Source of the DNA: Bacteroidia bacterium
Lineage (GTDB): Bacteria; Bacteroidota; Bacteroidia; Chitinophagales; Saprospiraceae
Assembly (NCBI GenBank): GCA_030431945.1
Contig: JAUIIF010000071.1
Coordinates: 1-12,332 of the forward strand
DNA: 12,332 nucleotides
Direction of reading: 5' to 3'
Below the pieces are notes generated by a model. The model ran no database searches. It was not told the DNA's origin and saw only the letters and a list, made by a program, of their open reading frames with translations. This document shows positions 7,097-12,332 of this stretch, piece after piece (position 1 is the stretch's first letter; each line of letters starts with the position of its first letter). The translations under genes were made by a program, and so were the position numbers.

Positions 7097-7133
7097 GGGT
7101 GGTCGGGAACGAGAGGTCTCGGCCACCCCTTTT
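7097..7133 (+). terminator. Strong hairpin followed by four Ts; terminator or palindromic repeat
   Basis: GGGTGGTCGGGA (7097-7108) pairs with TCTCGGCCACCC (7117-7128), 12 pairs including two wobbles, across an 8-base loop. C and TTTT follow. It could end a plus-strand transcript starting near 6755. Equally, with the nearby 19-bp repeat it could be part of a dispersed palindromic element. Confidence 0.4.
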
Positions 7134-7151
7134 GCCGTAGCGCGGATTTCT

Positions 7152-7170
7152 GGCGCGGCCGCAGGTGCAG
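7152..7170 (-). repeat. 19-bp dispersed repeat, copy 2 (inverted)
   Basis: Read on the minus strand this is CTGCACCTGCGGCCGCGCC, identical to 1397-1415. It sits 23 bases to the right of the hairpin at 7097-7128, between that hairpin and the minus-strand terminator-like structure. The flanks do not match those of copy 1. Confidence 0.7.
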
Positions 7171-7192
7171 ACAAAGTCGATTATAGCAGAAT

Positions 7193-7229
7193 AAAAAACG
7201 CCCAACCCACTGTGGTGGGCCGGGCGTTT
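7193..7229 (-). terminator. Minus-strand intrinsic terminator-like hairpin
   Basis: AAACGCCC (7196-7203) pairs with GGGCGTTT (7222-7229). Inside, CCCAC (7206-7210) pairs with GTGGG (7215-7219), with an AA/CC internal loop and a TGTG apex. Read on the minus strand the stem ends in a run of six Ts (7198 to 7193), so it favours leftward transcription. No minus-strand gene ends nearby: the first one to the right is yaaA, about 700 bases away and beyond a plus-strand gene. Confidence 0.6.
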
Positions 7230-7328
7230 CAAGTATTCGCTCTAAAAATCAACTCGGTATTCATCGTTAAGACACGTTAAATACCGGTGGCGTGGCCCGT
7301 CGGGTCAAAAAAAATAAAAAAATCCGCC

Positions 7329-7336
7329 TACCTTCG
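7329..7336 (+). promoter_or_regulatory. -7-like box immediately before the exported-protein start
   Basis: TACCTTCG lies only four bases before the ATG at 7341 and is identical to the box of the arginase-like gene. If it is a true -7 element, the transcript would start at or next to the ATG, giving a leaderless mRNA. It helps to reject an in-frame start 54 bases upstream at 7287. Confidence 0.4.
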
Positions 7337-7340
7337 CCCC

Positions 7341-7853
7341 ATGCGTTTAACCCTGTTGATTTGTTTACTCCTGAGCGGCTTCGCGCTCGCTTTCGGGCAG
7401 CAAACATTGCCTGCTCAAGACGCTGCATCGCACCAGCGTACGCGCCCTGATCTTCCGCCAGCCAAGCGCCTTGAATACAGCCTCAGTGGCCTCTGGGTCG
7501 GAGAGTTGTTGCAGAATGAAGGCGGAATTGCCGAACGCTTTGAGTTCAGCATGCAGCTCAGGCAAAACGGAATTTTTATGAACGGAACGGCTTTTGTCCG
7601 TCTGGGGGAAATCTGGGCGGAGATGCAGCTAAGCGGCTTTCAACTGGCCAATGGTTCCTGGAAACTTACGGAAACGGAAATTCTCCGCTACCAAAAGCCG
7701 GACGAGCTTTCCTGGTGTATGAAGCTTTACGAACTGCGGGTGGAATATACCCCCGGCGGACTTAGCCTGCACGGCCCCTGGTGGGGGAGTAGTGATTTCG
7801 GACCCTGTGTTCCCGGTTCCGTCCGCCTGAAGATGAAAAAGAAATCGGCGTAG
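7341..7853 (+). CDS. Small exported protein of unknown function
   Basis: I do not recognise this 170-residue protein. It begins MRLTLLICLLLSGFALAFGQ, a clear signal peptide with likely cleavage near residue 19-20. The mature part is about 150 residues with alternating hydrophobic and polar strands, for example LSGLWVGELLQNEGG, FEFSMQLRQNGIFMNGTAFV and LHGPWWGSSDFGPC. This suggests a small beta-barrel or beta-sandwich, possibly lipocalin-like. Two cysteines remain after the signal, in SWCMKLYEL and FGPCVPG, and could form a disulfide in the periplasm. An earlier in-frame ATG at 7287 would add 18 residues before the signal peptide and is less likely. It stands alone on its strand and converges on yaaA with 77 bases between them. 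Confidence 0.75.
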   Translation: MRLTLLICLLLSGFALAFGQQTLPAQDAASHQRTRPDLPPAKRLEYSLSGLWVGELLQNEGGIAERFEFSMQLRQNGIFMNGTAFVRLGEIWAEMQLSGFQLANGSWKLTETEILRYQKPDELSWCMKLYELRVEYTPGGLSLHGPWWGSSDFGPCVPGSVRLKMKKKSA

Positions 7854-7930
7854 GGCGGACAGGGCCTGCTCGCTTGAGCGCAAGCATCGTACAGATCAAC
7901 AGACGCTGGCCAGGTGTCAGTCATCCGGCT

Positions 7931-8692
7931 TTACTCCCTTACCCACACCCAATTGTCCTCCGTGCTCAATGCTTCGGAGTAGCAGTAGTCATTTACCACC
8001 AGTTCTTTGAGTGGTTCGGCGGTAGTGATTCCTTCCCGGGTAATCAGGTTGGCCATTCGCCCCCGTGCACGTTTGGCATTGAAGGCTACCACCCGATACT
8101 TCCCATTATGGGCTTCTTTAAAGTGGGCGGTCAGCAACGTACCGTTCAGCTTTTTCTTATTGACGCTTTTGAAGTATTCCTGGCTGGCCAGGTTGAGCAC
8201 CAGGTCGTCCTGCTGGGCTTCCAGGTCGCTGTTGAGTATTTTGGTGATCCGGTCCCCCCAGAAATCGTAAAGGTTGGTCCCCCGCCGGTTTTTAAGTCGG
8301 GTGCCCATTTCCAGGCGGTAGGCCTGCATCAGGTCATTGGGGCGCAGGACACCGTACAGGCCGGAGAGTATGCGGATTTGCCGGTTGGCAAAGTCCATCT
8401 GCTCCGGCGTAAAGGTCTCCGCCTCCAGGTCCTGATACACATCCCCCCGGAAGGCAAGAATGGCTGGCTTGGCGTTGTCTGTCGTCAGGGGCAGCGTAAA
8501 GTCCTGGTAGCGCTGGTGGTTCAGGTCCGCAAGGTTTTCGCTGATGTGCATCAGGTCTTGCAGCGCCGCCCGGGATTTCTTTTTCAGTACTCTGGCCAGC
8601 TTGTCCGTATCATCCAGTAGTCGGGGTTGCGTAGCCTCCATGGCTACGGGCGTCATGTCTAGGGTCTTGGCGGGAGAGAGCAGGATCAGCAT
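7931..8692 (-). CDS. yaaA: YaaA family peroxide-stress protein
   Basis: This 253-residue protein matches the YaaA (DUF328/UPF0246) family along its whole length. Family blocks seen are LLSPAKTLD (residues 4-12), FRGDVYQDL, RILSGLYGVLRPNDLMQAYR, LEMGTRL, NLYDFWG, LNLASQEYFKSV and the basic FNAKRARGRMANLI near the C-terminus. In E. coli YaaA lowers intracellular free iron and limits oxidative DNA damage under hydrogen peroxide; the same role here is by homology. The gene begins 42 bases after the stop of hscB on the same strand, so the two are probably co-transcribed, which joins an iron-related stress protein to iron-sulfur cluster assembly. The predicted start directly precedes the conserved N-terminal motif. 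Confidence 0.95.
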   Translation of the reverse strand: MLILLSPAKTLDMTPVAMEATQPRLLDDTDKLARVLKKKSRAALQDLMHISENLADLNHQRYQDFTLPLTTDNAKPAILAFRGDVYQDLEAETFTPEQMDFANRQIRILSGLYGVLRPNDLMQAYRLEMGTRLKNRRGTNLYDFWGDRITKILNSDLEAQQDDLVLNLASQEYFKSVNKKKLNGTLLTAHFKEAHNGKYRVVAFNAKRARGRMANLITREGITTAEPLKELVVNDYCYSEALSTEDNWVWVRE

Positions 8693-8734
8693 GCTGGAGG
8701 GCGTAATTTATGTTGGGCGGTAAAAGGCAGTAGG

Positions 8735-9253
8735 TTATACCTCCGGGGTACGATTCTTTAATCTCCGGAGGTAGCGCTTCTTGAGGTAATAATCTTTTAG
8801 CAGTTCCAGTTCACGGTCAGACACCTTATCGTCGTCATAATTTTGTAAGAGCTCCGCAACTTCCTTCCGGAAGCTGGTTTCCATTTCGGCAATCATGGCC
8901 TCGATGTTCGCGCGGGCGCCGGGGTCATCCGCAAATTCCAGCTCCATCAGTGCTTCGTTTATTTCCATCATTTCCAGCAGGAACGCCTGGGGCATTTTAT
9001 TGCTGCCTTCTGCGCCGAGTACTCCCTTTAGGTCGAGCAAGTGCTTGAGTGTCTGGTCAGGGTCTGTCAGCACCTTATAGCCCTGGTTGTTCAGCGTACT
9101 CTTTTCCAGTGCTTCTTCCCGGGCGGCCTCATCGCTGAGCGTGTGGAAGTCAGGATGGTATTTTTTGCTGTTGGCGTAAAAAACCTTTTTCAGCTGCCCC
9201 TGGTCCACCAGGGGGGCAGTAGGCAGTCCGAAAAATTCAAAGTAGTTGATCAT
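8735..9253 (-). CDS. hscB: HscB, J-domain co-chaperone for iron-sulfur cluster assembly
   Basis: This 172-residue protein has an N-terminal J domain beginning MINYFEFFGLP, with the HPD motif at residues 33-35 (KKYHPDF), and a C-terminal helical domain (about 88-165) of the HscB type that binds the IscU scaffold. HscB stimulates the Hsp70 HscA during cluster transfer. No iscU or hscA lies in the window. An in-frame start 11 codons upstream (9286) exists, but the added residues are unlike the family, and a CCCCTTTG box sits just before the ATG at 9253. The usual length is about 170 residues, which also supports 9253. yaaA follows 42 bases downstream. Confidence 0.88.
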   Translation of the reverse strand: MINYFEFFGLPTAPLVDQGQLKKVFYANSKKYHPDFHTLSDEAAREEALEKSTLNNQGYKVLTDPDQTLKHLLDLKGVLGAEGSNKMPQAFLLEMMEINEALMELEFADDPGARANIEAMIAEMETSFRKEVAELLQNYDDDKVSDRELELLKDYYLKKRYLRRLKNRTPEV

Positions 9254-9257
9254 TATG

Positions 9258-9267
9258 CAAAGGGGTA
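9258..9267 (-). promoter_or_regulatory. -7-like box just before hscB
   Basis: The minus strand reads TACCCCTTTG and ends four bases before the hscB ATG. It resembles TAnnTTTG with two extra Cs. The position mirrors the box before the gene at 7341 and supports the shorter hscB start. Confidence 0.3.
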
Positions 9268-9382
9268 AAGGTTTGCCGCGGGGCAAGGTTCACAATAACC
9301 ACGTACGTTGGTCGCAGCTGCAACTTCTTTCTATCAGCCCTTAAGGCGGGAAACAAGGAGTTGCCTGTTAGCAAATTGATGG

Positions 9383-10723
9383 CTACCCGAAGAGGGCACG
9401 CCAGATATCGAGGCCGTTGGCCAGCAGGACGAGCCCGAGCACAATCACGAAGCCAACCATGGTTGCGTATTCCATGAACTTGTCGCTCGGCTTACGGCCG
9501 GTAACCACTTCGTAAAGCAGGAACATAACGTGGCCACCATCAAGTGCGGGTATTGGCAGCAGGTTCATAAAGGCCAGGATCAGCGACAAGGAGGCGGTCA
9601 TGTACCAGAAACGCTCCCATACCCAGGTTTTGCCGAACATGGAGCCGATACTGGCAAAGCCGCCAAGGCTTTCGGTCACTTTAATGTTGCCCTTAAACAT
9701 CTCGCCAAAGGCTTTGAACTGATCGCCCAAAAACTGTACGCCTTGATTGTAACCGGCGGGAAAAGAAGCTAGAAAGCCGTATTCAATTCGTTCCGTGTCG
9801 TAGAAGTATTCTGCTGGGGCGGCACCTACTTTCATCTTACCGTTCTCGTCCAGTTTTACCTGAACTTCCCGGAGTGGCTGCTCCTTTGGCTTTACGCCGA
9901 GGGTAACGGTCTGGTTTTTCAGGTTTTTAACCGCAGCAAGGTACTGGTCGTAGTAGTCAGTTGGCTGACCGTTGACACTAACGATGCGGTCTTCCGTTTC
10001 CAGCCCGGCTTCGTCCCCGGGGCCGCCTTTAACCGCTTTACCAATCACGAAGGGCATCCGGGGAGTGAAGAGTCGTTCCGCTTTGTTTTCGTGCCGCGTC
10101 AGGATGTCCGCCCACTTATTGTCAATGGTGATTTTCTGCTGGCTGCCATTGCGCGCTACCGTCAGCTCACGAACGTTGTTAATCGCTACGGCTCTCAGCA
10201 CCATGCGGTCGTTGAACCGCTCAAATTTTTCGTCGCCGATCAGTAACAATTGATCACCAGTCTGCAAACCCATCTCCTGGCCGAGACTGTCTACGGCAAT
10301 ACCGGCGGTTACGTTGTCCGCCGGGAGGTATTCTTCCCCGTAACCGAACAGCACCAGGGAATAAATCAGGAAGCCAAGGATAAAGTTGACCGTTACCCCG
10401 CCCAGCATAATGATCAGGCGCTGCCAGGCTGGTTTGGAACGGAATTCCCACGGCTGTGGCGCTGACTCCATCTGCTCGGTATCAAAGCTCTCGTCAATCA
10501 TTCCGCTGATCTTGACGTAGCCACCGAGTGGCAGCCAGCCGATACCGTACTCCGTTTCACCAATCTGTTTTTTGAACAGGCTGAAGTAAGGGTCGAAAAA
10601 CAGGTAGAACTTTTCTACCCTGGTCCCAAATAAGCGGGCGGGTAAAAAGTGACCGAATTCGTGCAAGACGATAAGAATGGACAGGCTGAGAACCAGCTGC
10701 CCGATGGTAATTAAGAGATCCAT
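9383..10723 (-). CDS. rseP: RseP-type site-2 intramembrane zinc metalloprotease
   Basis: This 446-residue protein has the zinc-binding HEFGH motif in the first membrane helix (residues 21-25). A GGYVKISGM block follows (about 68-76), then a second membrane segment (about 103-128). Two PDZ-like regions lie around 140-200 and 225-290; the second carries GDEAGLETEDRIVSVNG. A C-terminal NLLPIPALDGGHV motif (about 388-400) supplies the third zinc ligand Asp, and a last membrane segment lies near 420-438. All catalytic elements are present. RseP proteases cleave membrane-anchored anti-sigma factors and remnant signal peptides within the inner membrane; the substrate here is unknown, as no sigma/anti-sigma pair is in the window. 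It is separated from hscB by 129 bases and from the upstream peptidase by 116 bases, so it probably has its own promoter. Confidence 0.95.
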   Translation of the reverse strand: MDLLITIGQLVLSLSILIVLHEFGHFLPARLFGTRVEKFYLFFDPYFSLFKKQIGETEYGIGWLPLGGYVKISGMIDESFDTEQMESAPQPWEFRSKPAWQRLIIMLGGVTVNFILGFLIYSLVLFGYGEEYLPADNVTAGIAVDSLGQEMGLQTGDQLLLIGDEKFERFNDRMVLRAVAINNVRELTVARNGSQQKITIDNKWADILTRHENKAERLFTPRMPFVIGKAVKGGPGDEAGLETEDRIVSVNGQPTDYYDQYLAAVKNLKNQTVTLGVKPKEQPLREVQVKLDENGKMKVGAAPAEYFYDTERIEYGFLASFPAGYNQGVQFLGDQFKAFGEMFKGNIKVTESLGGFASIGSMFGKTWVWERFWYMTASLSLILAFMNLLPIPALDGGHVMFLLYEVVTGRKPSDKFMEYATMVGFVIVLGLVLLANGLDIWRALFG

Positions 10724-10779
10724 AGGCTTCTTTGGGGCGTCAGCATGATGACCACACCAACATTACAGTAACGACCGCG

Positions 10780-10787
10780 CAAATTTA
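10780..10787 (-). promoter_or_regulatory. Likely -7 promoter box for rseP
   Basis: The minus strand reads TAAATTTG, an exact TAnnTTTG match, 56 bases before the rseP ATG in the spacer after the peptidase gene. It would give a leader of about 50 bases. A TTG at the expected upstream distance is not evident. Confidence 0.4.
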
Positions 10788-10839
10788 AGGTTGTCTGGCG
10801 GGACTATTAAGTATAACGGGCTTTTAGTTGCCAGGATTA

Positions 10840-12332
10840 CTATTTCAGGATTACCCGCCTCGTCAGGGAACCCACCCGGAGCAGGTAAACACCCGCCTGA
10901 TAATGCTGCACATCCAGACTGCCGGCCCCTTCCGCCAGAGAGAACTCACCTACCTTTTGCCCGGTGAACGAATACAGTTCCGCCAGCACAGCAGCTGCTG
11001 AAGTTTGTACCCTGAGCAGGGTAGTGGCGGGGTTGGGGTATACGTGTAATAGCTGTTGGGCTGCGGGTAACGTGGCCGAGACCAGGTCGGAATAGTGCAC
11101 GGAACCGTCCAGGTCCTGCTGCCGCAGGCGGTAGACGTAGGTCCGGCCAGTTTCTACCCCGTAATCCTGAAAGGCGTAGGTCGCCCCGGCAGGGATAAAG
11201 GCTATCTCACGAAAGCCTGCCTCCGCTCCCCGTCGTTCCAGGTAAAAGCCGTCATTGTTCTCTTCCCTGGCGGTGGCCCACGCTATCCGGATGTGATCTT
11301 TGGTGGGGGTCGCCGTTAATTCGGTGTAACTCACGGGCAGGGCCGAAGCGCCACAGTATCCGATGCGGATATCGTCGATGTACCAGCCCAGCAGCCCCTC
11401 ACAACCGTCATGTCCCATTACCCACTGCAGGCGAAGTTCGTCCCCCGGCTGGGCGCCAGCGGTAGTCAGGTCAATAATGGTTTGCCCCCAGGTGCCGGAA
11501 GTGGAGTTCCGGTCCTGACCGTGGAAAGCAAAGAGCCCCGCCAGAGGGTTGTCGCTGGCAAATCGATTGACCAGCCTTCCGGTGTACCCATTGTAGAGGA
11601 AGGCCTGGTTCGGGAGGAGGGCAAAGGGGCCGTCATTTAGCGAAAAGTACAGCACTCCGCCGTCGTATCCCTCCTGGGTGGCGAAGTAGTGGTCGAAGGA
11701 AAGCACGAATTCACTCTCTTCCTGCGGCAAAGAAACTGCGGGGCTGGTAAGGGTGACAACACCGTGTTCAAAGTCCGTCTCGCAATCGCCGGCCCGCAGG
11801 GAGGGTGCGTAGGCCGCCAGCCCCGGCCGGCCGTCAGGAAGATTGCCCGCTATGGACCATGGCTTGGCGTCCCAGCTGGAGTCCACCACGGGAATTTCCA
11901 CCACCTCCCAGTTTTGGAGTCCGTCTTCCCAGTCCTGGGTGAGCAACACGCCGAAGGCATTGATCCTGGCCCCGGCACAAATTTCCGGAGGGTTCTGGTC
12001 CAGGGCGGGAAAAGACGGACAGGGCCCTTCTCCCCGCAACTGGGTGATACCAATCACTTTTTGGAGTTGGAGCACGTCGTCAGTGGTAATGATGGCGTCC
12101 GAAAGTACCGTAGGTAAATCCAGCAGGGTAAGCGCAGGAAGATTTACCCCGATCAGGTCGGTAGCGGAAAGCACCAGTATGTCCGCCAGGATATAAAAAT
12201 CCGTTACCTGAGTTACGTAGTTGTTGTTCGCATGATGAAAAATATGCAGAGCTTTCGTGAGGCCAAGACCACGGATGGTATCCTCTCCCACCATCCCTCC
12301 ATCGGTCAACAGGGAAAAAGTCCGGTTTACCA
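10840..12332 (-). CDS. Secreted M4 (thermolysin-like) peptidase C-terminal part with T9SS sorting domain (start beyond the right edge)
   Basis: The frame is open to the right edge, giving about 497 codons of a longer protein. The first visible residues, VNRTFSLLTDGG and then GLGLTKALHIFHHANNNYVT and a DFYILADILVLSATDLIG stretch, resemble the end of the M4 catalytic domain (thermolysin GIGRDKAAKIYYRAL...AATDLYG). The catalytic HExxH region lies outside. A linker leads to a jelly-roll/MAM-like domain (about 11350-11930) ending in WYIDDIRIGYC. A fibronectin-III-like domain of the LPVSYTELTAT type follows (about 11060-11340). The final 75 or so residues are a type A T9SS C-terminal sorting domain with VYPNPATTLLRV and a terminal GVYLLRVGSLTRRVILK. 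The protein should cross the outer membrane through T9SS and be released or surface-attached. Identification as M4 rather than M36 rests on the short N-terminal segment. Confidence 0.8.
   Translation of the reverse strand, partial: VNRTFSLLTDGGMVGEDTIRGLGLTKALHIFHHANNNYVTQVTDFYILADILVLSATDLIGVNLPALTLLDLPTVLSDAIITTDDVLQLQKVIGITQLRGEGPCPSFPALDQNPPEICAGARINAFGVLLTQDWEDGLQNWEVVEIPVVDSSWDAKPWSIAGNLPDGRPGLAAYAPSLRAGDCETDFEHGVVTLTSPAVSLPQEESEFVLSFDHYFATQEGYDGGVLYFSLNDGPFALLPNQAFLYNGYTGRLVNRFASDNPLAGLFAFHGQDRNSTSGTWGQTIIDLTTAGAQPGDELRLQWVMGHDGCEGLLGWYIDDIRIGYCGASALPVSYTELTATPTKDHIRIAWATAREENNDGFYLERRGAEAGFREIAFIPAGATYAFQDYGVETGRTYVYRLRQQDLDGSVHYSDLVSATLPAAQQLLHVYPNPATTLLRVQTSAAAVLAELYSFTGQKVGEFSLAEGAGSLDVQHYQAGVYLLRVGSLTRRVILK

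Larger units (their letters stand above)
6704..7340. other. 637-base gene-free stretch with hairpins and a repeat
   Basis: Two short frames here (plus 6770-6964, minus 7174-6965) show no family features, signal peptide or ribosome-binding site, and I regard them as non-coding. The region contains a promoter-like sequence (6726-6753), a hairpin followed by four Ts (7097-7133), the second copy of the 19-bp repeat (7152-7170) and a minus-strand terminator-like hairpin (7193-7229). It also has two CGTTAA hexamers (7265-7270 and 7275-7280) upstream of the exported-protein gene. No tRNA or known riboswitch was recognised. Confidence 0.55.

Noticed and set aside
6965..7174. Minus-strand 69-codon frame starting in the 19-bp repeat
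   Set aside because: Its sequence is explained by the repeat and hairpin read as codons; it has no family or start signals. If dispersed copies exist, the frame may be predicted repeatedly without being real.
7872..7885. Small hairpin GCTTG-AGCG-CAAGC between two convergent genes
   Set aside because: Only five pairs and no T-run on either side, so it is not a convincing terminator.
9254..9286. Longer hscB start
   Set aside because: The extra 11 residues are unlike HscB N-termini, and the promoter-like box lies inside them.

Overview
The window looks like a chromosomal core segment of a Bacteroidota bacterium, most likely of the Saprospiria/Lewinella type. The evidence is a type IX secretion (T9SS) C-terminal sorting domain on a secreted peptidase, an OmpA protein with thrombospondin-3-like calcium repeats, a Bacteroidota-type arginase-like protein with a degenerate active site, and TAnnTTTG-like promoter boxes with few Shine-Dalgarno sequences. 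This placement is inferred from protein style, not from a marker gene.

Layout from left to right. Positions 1-1128 (minus) hold the N-terminal 376 codons of an AsmA-like membrane-anchored protein that runs off the left edge. A 448-base gene-free stretch (1129-1576) carries a 53-bp-period direct repeat and one copy of a 19-bp repeat. A membrane-anchored monohaem cytochrome c (1577-2029, plus) follows. It converges on a two-gene minus-strand unit (3612 to 2048): an SDR reductase resembling peroxisomal trans-2-enoyl-CoA reductase/2,4-dienoyl-CoA reductase, then a dienoyl-CoA isomerase of the ECH1 type. Together these suggest auxiliary beta-oxidation of unsaturated fatty acids. Next comes the arginase-like protein (minus, 4771 to 3692), divergent from the OmpA-family outer-membrane protein (5078-6610, plus), which ends in a strong intrinsic terminator.

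From 6704 to 7340 there is no convincing gene. This stretch holds a promoter-like sequence, two strong hairpins and the second, inverted copy of the 19-bp repeat. A small exported protein of unknown function (7341-7853, plus) converges on a run of minus-strand genes: yaaA (8692 to 7931), hscB (9253 to 8735), the site-2 protease rseP (10723 to 9383), and the C-terminal end of a secreted thermolysin-like (M4) peptidase with a T9SS sorting domain, which enters from the right edge.

Most of the content is housekeeping or envelope biology. I see no CRISPR array, transposase, phage gene, toxin-antitoxin pair, tRNA or rRNA, and no defence or biosynthetic cluster. The least explained material is the pair of repeat-bearing intergenic regions and the possible non-coding transcription units around 6726-7229. 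The arginase-like protein, which has lost most metal ligands, is the most interesting protein.
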